From Rosenbergiella metrosideri (GTDB lineage: Bacteria > Pseudomonadota > Gammaproteobacteria > Enterobacterales > Enterobacteriaceae), in contig NZ_JALBCV010000003.1 of the NCBI RefSeq assembly GCF_022602565.1, forward strand, positions 125,273 through 189,272: a stretch of 64,000 nt of DNA, read 5' to 3'. Position 1 is the first letter of the stretch, and every line of letters starts with the position of its first letter. This document shows positions 20,315 to 32,263 of the stretch, piece by piece. The position numbers and the translations under genes were made by a program. Under the pieces are notes generated by a model. The model saw only the letters and a list, made by a program, of their open reading frames with translations, was not told the origin of the DNA and did no database searches.

Positions 20315-20761
20315 ATGTTAAAGCCAATCGGTATTATCGCGGCGCTACTCGTCGCACCGGCTGCTTTCGCCGCGGACACGACCTTTAGTGATCTCGTCAA
20401 AACGCCTGAAGGGGGAAAAGCGCTTACCGCACTAATCCACCACCAGAACCTACCTAACTGGATTAAAACCGGTGGCGTGGAATCTCCAGCGCAAACCGTG
20501 ACCGTGAAAGGGAATGATTATCAGGTCTACGCCATCTGTAAACCACACAACTGCGGTAACCAGCAGTTTGCCGTACTGTATTCAGCCAAGCTAAAACAGA
20601 TGAGTGGGCTTTACCTGCAAACGAATGAGAAATCGCATCGTGAGACCTTACAATGGCTCAACGTTAGTGATGAATTATCGATCGATGGCAAAACGATTCT
20701 CTACGCTGCCACAACTGGGAGCTTGGCGAACCACCCTAAAGCGTTTAACTATAGCGAATAA
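20315..20761 (+). CDS. ivy: Ivy-family C-type lysozyme inhibitor
   Basis: Periplasmic protein that blocks vertebrate (C-type) lysozyme. 148 residues including a signal peptide ending AAFA. The inhibitory loop CKPHNC is present at residues 75-80 (CKPHDC in E. coli); its central histidine inserts in the lysozyme active site. The C-terminal LSIDGKTILYAATTGSLANHP matches E. coli Ivy almost word for word. A strong AGGAGG lies 5 bases before the ATG, with TATACT at 20284-20289 as a possible -10. It is not in this genomic place in E. coli, and may help a host-associated or lysozyme-exposed life. Confidence 0.9.
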   Translation: MLKPIGIIAALLVAPAAFAADTTFSDLVKTPEGGKALTALIHHQNLPNWIKTGGVESPAQTVTVKGNDYQVYAICKPHNCGNQQFAVLYSAKLKQMSGLYLQTNEKSHRETLQWLNVSDELSIDGKTILYAATTGSLANHPKAFNYSE

Positions 20762-20781
20762 GCCTTAACGTTTAACCTCTA

Positions 20782-20803
20782 GAGGGCGGTTTGTGCCGTC
20801 CTC
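20782..20803 (+). terminator. Possible terminator of ivy
   Basis: GAGGGCGG and CCGTCCTC form an imperfect stem (one G/T bulge each side) about 20 bases after the ivy stop; a weak T-rich stretch follows. Confidence 0.5.
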
Positions 20804-20994
20804 ATACCTTTATTACCCTGCCCGTTTTACTGCTTTTCTTACTACCGAAAATTTTATTATTACTCCCTACTTTACTCTCTTAAAAAAAAGCCTATTTTAG
20901 CGAGTTAGAAACCATTTCTAGGCTGCATTCACCAGTAGTTGGGCATAGAAATTGCTTAAGCAGTATTACCCAATTTTTTCCCAGGTGGTGTTGA

Positions 20995-22320
20995 ATGACT
21001 CAAGAAGTAACATATAAACGTAATTTAGGATTATGGCAGGTAGTCATCGTTGGCATTGCCTATATGACGCCGATGACAGTATTTGATACCTTCGGAATTG
21101 TTTCCGGTATGACCTCAGGCCGCGTTCCCTTGGCCTACCTCTTAGCCCTCTTTGCCGTGTTATTGACGGCCTTCAGTTATGGCAAAATGGTCAAAATCTT
21201 CCCCAAAGCAGGCTCTGCCTACACTTATGCCCGTAAGACTTGCGGTAATCGGACCGGTTTTTTAGTGGGCTGGGCTTCGCTACTGGATTATATGTTGTTG
21301 CCGATGATAAATGCCCTCCTAGCCGGTATTTATCTAAAATCGCTATTTCCTCAGGTGCCTTCGTGGTTGTGGATCGTCCTGTTTACTGGCTTAGTCACTT
21401 GGGTAAATAGTCGTAATATTCGCTTACTAGCAAACCTTAATTTCCTGTTTGTCGGTGCCCCTGTACTGTTAATGGCGGTATTCGTTTGGTTGGTGATTCA
21501 GGGAGTCGGACATCAACATGGCCATGAGGCAGTTTGGACGTTAAAACCGCTGTGGAATGGCGAGCCGACGTTTCTGCCGTTGGTAGCCGGTGCCGCCGTA
21601 TTGTGCTTCTCATTTCTCGGTTTTGATGCCGTCACAACCTTATCTGATGAATCGCATCAACCTGACCGTACTATTCCGCTAGCAGTTTTCTTAACCGCAT
21701 TGATCGGTGGTATCATTTTCTTCATTGCAGCCTGGTTTACTCAGCTCTACTTCCCGACGAATATCCAATTCAAAAATCCTACTGAAGCCATGCCTGAAAT
21801 TGTGCTCTATGTCGGGGGAAAATTTTTCCAGTCGGTCTTTCTTGTGGCGATTTTAATTAATACCTTTGCTTCCGGCTTAGCTTCCCACGCCAGCGCTGCA
21901 CGTTTACTGCATATCATGGGGCGTGATGGTATTTTTCCTATCGCTAAGTTTCGCTATATCCACCCGCGTTTAGGTAGCCCGCTCTACTGCGTGCTGTTTG
22001 TCGGGGCACTCGCAATGACCGCTGTATTCTTTAATCTTGATACCGCAGTCTCTTTAATTAGTTTTGGTGCGCTGGTTGCCTTTACCTCTGTGAATGTGTC
22101 AGTCATCGCCTACTATGCTATTCAACAAAAACATATAAAGACTCCCTCCCACTGGCTTGCGCACCTTTTGATCCCCATTACCGGAATAGTCTGTGTTGGC
22201 GTGATGTGGCTAAACTTAGACCAAGATGCGATGCGATTGGGGCTAGTTTGGACGGCAATCGGCGTGTGTTGGATTCTCTGGTATTGGTGGACGAAGAGAG
22301 AGCTGGTCTTTAACCAATAA
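20995..22320 (+). CDS. Putrescine importer, PuuP/PlaP-like APC permease
   Basis: Twelve-segment inner-membrane amino acid-polyamine-cation permease, 441 residues. The N-terminal LWQVVIVGIAYMTPMTVFDT and FGIVSGMTSGRVP are very close to E. coli PuuP, as are GSAYTYAR, VCFSFLGFDAVTTLSDE and ASGLASHASAARLLHIMGRD. E. coli PuuP and PlaP import putrescine driven by the proton gradient; the same substrate is inferred, supported by the convergent putrescine aminotransferase gene 37 bases away. AGGTGG precedes the ATG. The 20-residue N-terminal extension of PuuP is missing. A specific PuuP or PlaP assignment is not possible by eye. Confidence 0.85.
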   Translation: MTQEVTYKRNLGLWQVVIVGIAYMTPMTVFDTFGIVSGMTSGRVPLAYLLALFAVLLTAFSYGKMVKIFPKAGSAYTYARKTCGNRTGFLVGWASLLDYMLLPMINALLAGIYLKSLFPQVPSWLWIVLFTGLVTWVNSRNIRLLANLNFLFVGAPVLLMAVFVWLVIQGVGHQHGHEAVWTLKPLWNGEPTFLPLVAGAAVLCFSFLGFDAVTTLSDESHQPDRTIPLAVFLTALIGGIIFFIAAWFTQLYFPTNIQFKNPTEAMPEIVLYVGGKFFQSVFLVAILINTFASGLASHASAARLLHIMGRDGIFPIAKFRYIHPRLGSPLYCVLFVGALAMTAVFFNLDTAVSLISFGALVAFTSVNVSVIAYYAIQQKHIKTPSHWLAHLLIPITGIVCVGVMWLNLDQDAMRLGLVWTAIGVCWILWYWWTKRELVFNQ

Positions 22321-22326
22321 GAAAAG

Positions 22327-22351
22327 ACCCGCTTACCTTAGGTAAGCGGGT
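22327..22351. terminator. Bidirectional terminator between permease and patA
   Basis: ACCCGCTTACC and GGTAAGCGGGT form a perfect 11-bp stem with a TTA loop, 6 bases after each convergent stop codon. Upstream AAAAG favours the minus direction. Confidence 0.85.
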
Positions 22352-22357
22352 GATACA

Positions 22358-23779
<1,422 letters not shown>

Positions 23780-24015
23780 CTAGAAAGTGGCACCACAGAG
23801 TGCACTGATAGTGATGCATATTTCATTCCAGAATAAGGTTACGCGGCTCACACAATTCGCTGACCAGTTTATCGAAATATAATGCAGCTCACAGCTTGAG
23901 CCGTATTGCGCGGTCGATTCCGCTGAGTAGTTTCGATTTTTTCTTAATCATAAGGCGACCCACCTTAAACTGTGATAAAAATGTTAAATACTCAACCCCA
24001 TCAAGGAACCTAGAT

Positions 24016-24501
24016 ATGGCCTCGTACCGTCTTATTAGCTTCACGATCGCATTATGTTTGCTCGCAGCCTGCGACGATGCGTCGAAACCCCAACAGGAGA
24101 AGTTCGCCAGCAAGGAAGCCGCTCATACTCCATCATCAGAAAAAATTGAGAACTTTAAGAAGCAGGACGTGAATGATAAATCGGCCATGCAAGCGACTAT
24201 TCTTGATGATATTAAGAAAAAGTTGCCCATTTTGATTGATCAAGCGACGTTACTGACCGAGATTTCAATGAAAGATAATGCCTTTATTTACCATTTAGAC
24301 GTAAAAGGTATCCCAGTTTCCGTGATGAACACGCACTATTGGCAGGAAAATATAAAGAAGGCGATACAGGTTCAATACTGTAAAAATGATGACAAGATGA
24401 AGATTTTCAAGGATTTTTTTACAGGTGGGGCTGTCTATAACTATTTCGTCGACAGTAAGCTTATCTATACGGTTACGATAACACCTGAAGAATGCCACTA
24501 A
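24016..24501 (+). CDS. Lipoprotein of unknown function
   Basis: 161 residues from the ATG at 24016, with AAGGA 9 bases upstream; the open frame reaches back to 23896 but the signal peptide starts here. The lipobox LLAAC puts the lipidated cysteine at residue 19, followed by Asp-Asp. Aspartate at position +2 is the Lol-avoidance signal in E. coli, so it probably stays in the inner membrane. After a low-complexity Lys/Ser/Glu linker a small domain has two further cysteines (VQYCKNDD and EECH), which may pair. I do not recognise a family. Flanked by patA and rlmB; base composition is a little more A-rich than its neighbours. Confidence 0.75.
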   Translation: MASYRLISFTIALCLLAACDDASKPQQEKFASKEAAHTPSSEKIENFKKQDVNDKSAMQATILDDIKKKLPILIDQATLLTEISMKDNAFIYHLDVKGIPVSVMNTHYWQENIKKAIQVQYCKNDDKMKIFKDFFTGGAVYNYFVDSKLIYTVTITPEECH

Positions 24502-24537
24502 GCACCCCCTCCATAGAAGGAGATGCTTATCGGCACG

Positions 24538-25269
24538 TTATTGGCGCTGACGTACCGCTTCAAACAAACAGATCCCCGTGGCAACGGAAACGTTGAGTGA
24601 AGAGACCGAACCCGCCATTGGGATGCTAATTAACTCATCACAATGTTCGCGCGTTAACCGCCGCATGCCTTCGCCTTCGGCCCCCATCACCAGTGCCATA
24701 CCGCCAGTCATTTTGCTCTGATATAACGTATGGTCGGCTTCACCGGCCGTGCCGACAATCCAGATATGGTACTCTTGTAACAAACGCATTGTTCTTGCAA
24801 GGTTCGTCACACGAATAAGCGGAACGGTTTCTGCTGCACCACAGGCCACTTTCTTAGCCGTAGCGTTTAACGCCGCCGAGCGATCTTTCGGCACAATCAC
24901 CGCAGCTACACCCGCTGCATCAGCGCTACGTAAGCATGCGCCAAGATTATGAGGATCGGTTACGCCATCGAGAATTAACAGCAGCGGTTTATCCAGTTTT
25001 TCCAGTAAATCAGGCAGATCACCTTCCTGATACTGACGCCCCGGCTTCACTAATGCCAAAATTCCTTGATGCACAGCACCTTCTGCCGCCTCGTCCAGCC
25101 ATTGACGAGTCGCTACTTGAATAGTGACGCCCTGTGATTCCAATGCCTGAATCAGCGGCTGTAAACGACGATCATCCCGGCCTTTTAATATAAAGACTTG
25201 TTGAAAGCGCTGAGGTTGACGTTCCAATAAGGCTTGAACCGCGTGGATGCCAAAAATTTTTTCACTCAT
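24538..25269 (-). CDS. rlmB: 23S rRNA (guanosine-2'-O)-methyltransferase RlmB
   Basis: SPOUT-class enzyme that methylates the ribose of G2251 in the peptidyl-transferase P loop. 243 residues as in E. coli. An N-terminal L30e-like substrate domain ([15 protein letters not shown]) is followed by the knotted catalytic domain with [34 protein letters not shown] and [18 protein letters not shown], the three SpoU motifs. Last gene of nsrR-rnr-rlmB, 65 bases after rnr; a perfect 8-bp hairpin (25298-25318) lies in that gap. Confidence 0.97.
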   Translation of the reverse strand: MSEKIFGIHAVQALLERQPQRFQQVFILKGRDDRRLQPLIQALESQGVTIQVATRQWLDEAAEGAVHQGILALVKPGRQYQEGDLPDLLEKLDKPLLLILDGVTDPHNLGACLRSADAAGVAAVIVPKDRSAALNATAKKVACGAAETVPLIRVTNLARTMRLLQEYHIWIVGTAGEADHTLYQSKMTGGMALVMGAEGEGMRRLTREHCDELISIPMAGSVSSLNVSVATGICLFEAVRQRQ

Positions 25270-25334
25270 AATTTTTCTATCAATTGCCTTGAGAGGGCTG
25301 GCAACTCAAGGTTGCCAGCAGATTCTGCTTACGC

Positions 25335-27779
25335 TTATTCTGCGCGTTTTTTCTTCGCTGCACGCTTTGCTTTCGTAGCTTCCGCTATTTTACGTGTTTT
25401 TTCAGAGACTTTTTTGGGTTTTTTAGTGGCCGCTTTTACGGTGCTCACCCCCTCTTTTTTCTTGGTCCCGCGAAAGGCACTGTCTGGTTCAAAATTAACT
25501 TTTTTACCCGCATTGCGGCGTTTTTTCCCTGCGCCGGAAGCGGTTTTCTTCGCCCGATCTTTTTCCGTCTTGCCTTCACCACGCGGTTTGCGTTGACTTG
25601 AAATCAGCGCAAAATCGATCTTACGCTCATCCATATGTACCGCATCAACCCGCACCTCGACCGTATCGCCCAAACGGAATACTTGGCCGCTCGCTTCTCC
25701 GGTTAAACGCTGACCAATTTGGTCGTAACGGTAGTAATCGTTATCTAAGGTCGACACATGCACCAGCCCGTCAATAAACAGGTCAGCCAGTCGAACAAAG
25801 AAACCGAAATTAGTCACGCTAGAAATAATGCCGGTAAAGGTATTCCCCACCTGATCCTGCATAAAGTCGCATTTTAGCCAGTCAGCCACATCGCGTGTCG
25901 CTTCATCAGCCCGCCGTTCCGTTAATGAACAGTGCTGACCTAACTGCAACATCTGCTGCATATCATAGTGACAACCGCCCCCCGGTGTGAGCGTATCGAC
26001 AGGCTGTCCTTGCTCCTTAGCAATCAAATATTTAAGTGAGCGGTGCAGCAGTAGATCTGGATAACGACGGATCGGCGACGTAAAGTGCGCATAAGAGGTC
26101 AAGGCTAAACCGAAGTGCCCACGATTTTCAGGATCGTAAATGGCCTGCTTCATCGAGCGTAGTAACATCGTTTGCAGCATTTCCGCATCGGGTCTGTCTG
26201 CAACCGCGGTCAGTAACTCTGCATAATCAAGTGGCGTGGGTTTATTGCCGCCAGTCAAGGTTAGCCCCAGTTCGCCCAGTACTTTCCTAAAACTTTTGAT
26301 ACTTTCATCTGTTGGACGGTCGTGATCACGGAACAGCACTGGCTCTTGGTACTTCTCGGCAAAGCGTGCCGAGGCAATATTGGCCAGAATCATGCACTCT
26401 TCGATTAACTTGTGTGCAGGATTACGGCGCAGACGCTCGACACGTTCAATGCGACGTTCCGCATTAAAGATAAACTTCGGCTCTTCGGTCTCAAATGAGA
26501 TACCGCCACGTTGCGTACGCGCGGTTTCCAAGACTTGATACATGGCATACAGCTCTTCAAGATCTTTCACCCGAGGGGCATATTGTTCACGTAACGCTTC
26601 ATCGCCTTCAAGAATCGACCAGACTTTATTGTAAGTCAGCCGAGCGTGAGAGTTCATTACCGCTTCGTAATGTTTGTAGCCGGTTAATTTGCCGCGTGCG
26701 GAAATCGTCATCTCACAGACGAGGCAGAGACGATCCACCTGCGGATTCAACGAGCAAAGCCCATTTGACAAGACTTCAGGCAGCATCGGGACCACTTGTG
26801 TTGGGAAGTAAACTGAGGTCCCGCGTTTTTCGGCTTCGTGGTCCAGTGCCGTGCCAGGTCGGACGTAGTAGGTCACATCGGCAATCGCGACCCATAGTCG
26901 CCATCCACCGCCGCGCTTTTTCTCACAATACACGGCATCATCGAAGTCGCGTGCATCTTCACCATCAATAGTCACTAACGGCAGTTGACGTAAATCGATA
27001 CGCCCGTGTTTTGCGCTTTCGGGGACTTCTTCACTAAGATGACTGATCTCTGCGTCGACGTCACTTGGCCACTCATTAGGAATTTCATGAGTACGCAGGG
27101 CCATGTCCACCGCAAGGCTCGTTCCCATCTCATCACCGAGGATTTCAGTGATCTTACCGATGGCTTTCATTCTACGTGTAGGCCGTTTTTCTAAGGTCAC
27201 CACGACCACCGCCCCCATGCGTGCCTGCATCGCAGGATCGGCTTCGATTAAGATATCGAAACTGAGACGACTGTCATCAGGGACAACAAAGCCCGCGCCC
27301 GCGTCGGTAAAGTAGCGCCCAACAATTTGTGGGTTACGAGGCTCTACCACACGAACCATTCTGGCCTCGCGACGGCCTTTACGATCAGCCCCCACCGCTT
27401 GGGCCAAGATAATATCGCCATGTAAGCAAAGCTTCATCTGTTCAGCCGAAAGATAATAATCATCCTTCTGCCCCTCAACACGTAAGAAGCCATAACCATC
27501 TCGGTGGCCTATCACTTTGCCGCGGATAAGGTCTAAACGCTCGGGCAAGACGTAGCATTGGCGGCGGGTGAAAACTAACTGACCATCACGTTCCATCGCC
27601 CTTAAGCGTCGACGTAATGCTTCCAGTTGCTCTTCACTGGTAATGTTCAGCTCCGCTGCGATTTCATCACGACGAGCGGGCGTTTCACGTTTTTCTAAAT
27701 GGGCGAGGATAAACTCGCGACTCGGGATCGGATTTTCATATTTTTCCGTTTCCCGTTGTAAAAAGGGATCTTGTGACAT
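25335..27779 (-). CDS. rnr: Ribonuclease R
   Basis: Processive 3'-5' exoribonuclease able to degrade structured RNA, important in trans-translation, rRNA quality control and cold. 814 residues from the ATG at 27779, with GGAGG 6 bases upstream (813 in E. coli). Domain order: winged helix (~22-85), two cold-shock domains, the RNB catalytic domain with [15 protein letters not shown] (catalytic aspartates near 272-281) and [19 protein letters not shown], the S1 domain ([20 protein letters not shown]) and a Lys/Ala-rich basic tail ending [11 protein letters not shown]. It follows nsrR by 17 bases. Confidence 0.97.
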   Translation of the reverse strand: MSQDPFLQRETEKYENPIPSREFILAHLEKRETPARRDEIAAELNITSEEQLEALRRRLRAMERDGQLVFTRRQCYVLPERLDLIRGKVIGHRDGYGFLRVEGQKDDYYLSAEQMKLCLHGDIILAQAVGADRKGRREARMVRVVEPRNPQIVGRYFTDAGAGFVVPDDSRLSFDILIEADPAMQARMGAVVVVTLEKRPTRRMKAIGKITEILGDEMGTSLAVDMALRTHEIPNEWPSDVDAEISHLSEEVPESAKHGRIDLRQLPLVTIDGEDARDFDDAVYCEKKRGGGWRLWVAIADVTYYVRPGTALDHEAEKRGTSVYFPTQVVPMLPEVLSNGLCSLNPQVDRLCLVCEMTISARGKLTGYKHYEAVMNSHARLTYNKVWSILEGDEALREQYAPRVKDLEELYAMYQVLETARTQRGGISFETEEPKFIFNAERRIERVERLRRNPAHKLIEECMILANIASARFAEKYQEPVLFRDHDRPTDESIKSFRKVLGELGLTLTGGNKPTPLDYAELLTAVADRPDAEMLQTMLLRSMKQAIYDPENRGHFGLALTSYAHFTSPIRRYPDLLLHRSLKYLIAKEQGQPVDTLTPGGGCHYDMQQMLQLGQHCSLTERRADEATRDVADWLKCDFMQDQVGNTFTGIISSVTNFGFFVRLADLFIDGLVHVSTLDNDYYRYDQIGQRLTGEASGQVFRLGDTVEVRVDAVHMDERKIDFALISSQRKPRGEGKTEKDRAKKTASGAGKKRRNAGKKVNFEPDSAFRGTKKKEGVSTVKAATKKPKKVSEKTRKIAEATKAKRAAKKKRAE

Positions 27780-27796
27780 AGGGTCCTCCAATGTCT

Positions 27797-28234
27797 CTAG
27801 TATAAGTTCTCTACGGAAATTTCAGCGTTGAAAATCCGTTTCAAGTTCCCGTCATTTGCGATATCCGCTAGGGTATATTTGTCTAACTCAGCGAGAAATT
27901 CTTTCATCGCTTGTGCGAGTATCCTTTTCAAATGACAGGACGGTGTAATTAAGCAGTGGTCACAATCGACCAACTGTAGGGGTTCCAAACGACGGACGAC
28001 GTCCCCGATATTGATTGATTCTGCAGGCCTGGCAAGGCGTATTCCTCCCTGCTTTCCTCGACTTGATTGAATAAAGGCTTCCTGACTCAACTTATGAACA
28101 ATTTTAACCATATGGTGGCGAGAAATAGCATAAAGTTCGCTGACTTCAGTAATCGTTGTCATTTTGCCAGCGGGCAAACTCGCCATAAATATCAATGCTC
28201 GTAGCCCATAGTCAGTAAAACTGGTCAGTTGCAC
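27797..28234 (-). CDS. nsrR: Nitric oxide-sensing repressor NsrR
   Basis: Rrf2-family iron-sulfur repressor of nitric oxide detoxification genes. 145 residues (141 in E. coli) starting at a GTG with GAGG 5 bases upstream. The winged helix [20 protein letters not shown] and [12 protein letters not shown] matches E. coli. Three cluster cysteines are present at 91, 94 and 100 (VDCDHC then LITPSC). In E. coli they are 91, 96 and 102, so the first spacing here is two residues shorter. The C-terminal tail is longer than in E. coli. Leader gene for rnr and rlmB, as in E. coli. Confidence 0.93.
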   Translation of the reverse strand: MQLTSFTDYGLRALIFMASLPAGKMTTITEVSELYAISRHHMVKIVHKLSQEAFIQSSRGKQGGIRLARPAESINIGDVVRRLEPLQLVDCDHCLITPSCHLKRILAQAMKEFLAELDKYTLADIANDGNLKRIFNAEISVENLY

Positions 28235-28282
28235 ATCTGCCTCAATAAATATTCAGGACGAAAAGATAAATGGCTCAACTGA

Positions 28283-28288
28283 ATTATA
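28283..28288 (-). promoter_or_regulatory. Possible -10 of the nsrR operon
   Basis: A perfect TATAAT on the minus strand about 48 bases before the nsrR start. No acceptable -35 is seen at the usual distance, so this is a candidate only. Confidence 0.35.
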
Positions 28289-28377
28289 AACCAATCTCGA
28301 TAGTGCGGGCCTTTTGTTTGTAGGTCAATACACAGAGAACATTGCAAGGAAGATTTAGTCAGGTAGGAGGGAAAAAC

Positions 28378-28402
28378 AATGGCCGGTATTGTACCGGCCA
28401 TT
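28378..28402 (-). terminator. Terminator of purA
   Basis: AATGGCCGGTA and TACCGGCCATT pair over 11 bp around TTG; the minus strand continues GTTTTTCCC. It starts 9 bases beyond the purA stop codon. Confidence 0.9.
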
Positions 28403-28411
28403 CTTATCACA

Positions 28412-29713
<1,302 letters not shown>

Positions 29714-29855
29714 CTAAAACCATTGATTGCTTAAAAATGGATTCTACCACCAGCTTTTCTCGGTTTCAGCTTTTTTAATAAGCGAAAGTCGCTTTTTTAT
29801 TTAGACAAAATATTCACTGCAAAAATAACTTATTCGCAGTTTTATATACTATATA

Positions 29856-30044
29856 CTACTTATAAATCATATAAAATATCACGACTCCCGCCACGACAAA
29901 GGCACCGCCGAAGCGTCTTAAGAGCTTTTCAGGTGAACTGATCAACGTAAGTAAGCCTCTTTTCCAGACCTTAGGCAATAACATGGGACCTAACCCTTCC
30001 ACGATTAATAATAATGAAACGGCCGTCCATATAGCTGAGTGCAT
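29856..30044 (-). CDS. yjeT: Small inner-membrane protein YjeT (DUF2065)
   Basis: 62-residue protein with two hydrophobic segments (residues ~4-24 and ~44-60) and the conserved EGLGPMLLPKVWK and LRRFGGAFVVAGVV motifs of E. coli YjeT (65 residues). AAGGA lies 6 bases before the ATG. Function unknown; it always sits between hflC and purA in enterobacteria. A terminator separates it from hflC, so it probably depends on read-through or its own promoter. Confidence 0.9.
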   Translation of the reverse strand: MHSAIWTAVSLLLIVEGLGPMLLPKVWKRGLLTLISSPEKLLRRFGGAFVVAGVVIFYMIYK

Positions 30045-30060
30045 GAGGGTTCCTTACAAT

Positions 30061-30087
30061 AAAAAGGGCCGGTAAAATCACCGACCC
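30061..30087 (-). terminator. Terminator downstream of hflC
   Basis: On the minus strand GGGTCGGT pairs with ACCGGCCC (one G-U pair) around a 6-base loop, followed by TTTTTA. It lies between hflC and yjeT and probably ends the hfq superoperon. Confidence 0.85.
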
Positions 30088-30122
30088 CTACAGTCTACTA
30101 GGAATTGATAATAATTGCAGCG

Positions 30123-31064
30123 TTAGGGCGATTGCATAAAGCGTAAAAACTCGCTGTTATTATCGATAAAGAGTAGTGAATTGCTCGAAGCAAAGCTTTT
30201 CTCGTAGGCAGAGAGCGAACGTAAGAAAGCGAAAAACTCAGGGTCTTGCGAATAGGTACTGGCAAAGATATTCGCCGCTTCAGCATCCGCCTCTCCACGA
30301 ATGATCAGCGCTTGTTTTTGCGCTTCAGAGAGTGTTTTGGTCACACCATAGTCGGCCTGAGCGCGTAATTTTTCGGCCTCTTCTTTACCTTGAGAACGTT
30401 GGCTTCTCGCCACAGACTCACGTTCTGCACGCATCCGATTAAAAATGGCTTCAGAGACTTCGGTAGGAAGATTAATCTGTTTAATCCGCACATCGACAAC
30501 CTCAATCCCTAAGGCTGCCATACTATTATTATGTAGGCTATCAGCAGAATCAGGCAACTGCTCAAGCTCATCATACTCGGTGCCAGCGCTACCTTTATTC
30601 AGGGCATCCCGCACATCCGTAGTCAATCGCCCACGAGAATCGGTTACGATATCTTTCACATTAAGACGGCCAATTTCCGAACGCAGTCGATCGCTGAACT
30701 TACGTTTAAGTAACAGTTCAGCCCGAGAAATTTCACCGCCTCCCGTGGCAAGATAGTAACGACTAAAATCACTGATCCGCCACTTGATGTACGAATCAAC
30801 GATCAGATCTTTTTTCTCTTTTGTCACGAATCGGTCCGCTTGGTTATCCAGCGTTTGGATACGTGCATCGAGTATCTTTACCGTAGAAACCAACGGCCAT
30901 TTCATATGTAATCCCGGTTCAACCACTACGGGAATGTTTTTCTGGTCCCGCAGAACTTTACCAAAGCGAACGACAATTCCACGTCCCCCCTCGGAAACGA
31001 TGAAACAAGCGTTGAACAGAATCATTAATACTATTAATCCCGTTCCAAGTAAGACTTTACCCAT
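30123..31064 (-). CDS. hflC: FtsH modulator HflC
   Basis: Band-7/SPFH inner-membrane protein which with HflK forms the large cage around the FtsH protease and limits its access to substrates. 313 residues from the ATG at 31064, with GGAGG 8 bases upstream inside the hflK end; a GTG at 31070 is too near that site. The membrane anchor is residues ~3-22, followed by RGIVVRFGKVLRD and the SPFH core RFVTKEKKDLIVDSYIKWRI, near-identical to E. coli. It is about 20 residues shorter than E. coli HflC, the loss being an acidic loop before NSMAALGIEVVDVRI. Confidence 0.95.
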   Translation of the reverse strand: MGKVLLGTGLIVLMILFNACFIVSEGGRGIVVRFGKVLRDQKNIPVVVEPGLHMKWPLVSTVKILDARIQTLDNQADRFVTKEKKDLIVDSYIKWRISDFSRYYLATGGGEISRAELLLKRKFSDRLRSEIGRLNVKDIVTDSRGRLTTDVRDALNKGSAGTEYDELEQLPDSADSLHNNSMAALGIEVVDVRIKQINLPTEVSEAIFNRMRAERESVARSQRSQGKEEAEKLRAQADYGVTKTLSEAQKQALIIRGEADAEAANIFASTYSQDPEFFAFLRSLSAYEKSFASSNSLLFIDNNSEFLRFMQSP

Positions 31065-32211
31065 TATCACGCCCTCCTTGACGAGAATAATTACTCAATG
31101 TCGATCCTGCTGACTCAGTCTTAAGGCGTTTTATTTGGTTTTGTGACGTCGTTTGCGCGGAGTCTTGCCATTTTAACAACTGCTCTAGCGGAAGCAGACT
31201 TAGGGTGTTGCCTTGTTGCCCCGTAAGGACCTTAGGCGTATGCGCGAGGATTTTCTCCATCGTTTCTAGATAAAGCCGCTGTTTGGTTACTTTTGGGGCA
31301 GCCTGGTATTCCGGTAAAATTTTCTTAAAGCGTTCAGATTCCCCTTCGGCTTCTAAAACAGTACGCGCTTTATAGGCCCGCGCGTCTTCAAGAATCCGTT
31401 GTGCTTGCCCATTCGCGCGAGGTTGAACCTCGTTAGCGTAAGCTTCTGCCTCACGCACATACTGTTCTCGATTTTCACGCGCGGCAATGGCATCGTCAAA
31501 TGCGGCCTTAACCTCTTCCGGCGGACGCGCAGCTTGGAAGTTTACATCAAGGACGGCTAGCCCCATTTGATACGGTAACATCGTCTGTTCGATTTCCCGT
31601 TGGGTCTCGCTTCGCACAATCGTTCGCCCCTCGGTCAGCACCCGATCCATTGTCGAACGACCAATCACGCCACGTAAGGCGCTATCTGTCGCCTGGCGTA
31701 AGCTATCTTCAGCATTCACGACGGAATAGAGATAGCGCACAGGATCGACCACCCGATATTGGACGTTCATTTCCACCCGGACCACGTTTTCATCAGCCGT
31801 TAACATGCTTCCTGTCGCCGCTAACTCTTTGACCGAAGCAACATTGACAGCGGTCACCCGGTCAATCAAAGCTGGTCGCCAATTTAACCCTGGGTCGACG
31901 AGGTGGCTATATTTCCCCAATCGGGTAATCACCCCACGCTCGCCCTCTCCAATGGTATAAAAGCCACTCACCGCCCATAAGCCGGGTAAGATTAATGCAA
32001 CGGGGATAAGTGTTGAGAAGGAGGGTGAAGAAGGGGAAGCCCCCTGCCGACGTCGTCCTGATAGCGTAAACCATTTTGCTATCGCCTGACGAAAGAGTTT
32101 TTCAAGGTCTGGGGGACCATGTTGTAAGCTTGGTTGTTGAGAATCAGCGCCGCTATTCTGCGCCAATGCACTGCACCGGGTTTCCTGGCTACCCGCTTGT
32201 TTCCACATCAT
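31057..32211 (-). CDS. hflK: FtsH modulator HflK
   Basis: SPFH partner of HflC. 384 residues from the ATG at 32211, placed 6 bases after GGAG; the frame continues four codons upstream. An N-terminal cytoplasmic segment with QHGPPDLEKLFR precedes the membrane anchor (residues ~65-85, VALILPGLWAVSGFYTIGEG), then the SPFH core ADENVVRVEMNVQYRV and NFQAARPPEEVKAAFDDAIA. The N-terminus lacks the glycine-rich stretch of E. coli HflK and the C-terminal low-complexity tail is shorter. It overlaps hflC by 8 bases. Confidence 0.94.
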   Translation of the reverse strand: MMWKQAGSQETRCSALAQNSGADSQQPSLQHGPPDLEKLFRQAIAKWFTLSGRRRQGASPSSPSFSTLIPVALILPGLWAVSGFYTIGEGERGVITRLGKYSHLVDPGLNWRPALIDRVTAVNVASVKELAATGSMLTADENVVRVEMNVQYRVVDPVRYLYSVVNAEDSLRQATDSALRGVIGRSTMDRVLTEGRTIVRSETQREIEQTMLPYQMGLAVLDVNFQAARPPEEVKAAFDDAIAARENREQYVREAEAYANEVQPRANGQAQRILEDARAYKARTVLEAEGESERFKKILPEYQAAPKVTKQRLYLETMEKILAHTPKVLTGQQGNTLSLLPLEQLLKWQDSAQTTSQNQIKRLKTESAGSTLSNYSRQGGRDNG

Positions 32212-32263
32212 ACTAATCTCCATTTAGTGACATTGTGGAGGCCCCACTCTAGGGGCCGAATAC

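Noticed and set aside
23785..23810. TGGCAC...TGC resembling a sigma-54 promoter upstream of patA
   Set aside because: It is on the plus strand, pointing away from patA, and the spacing between the TGG and TGC elements is off by one base.
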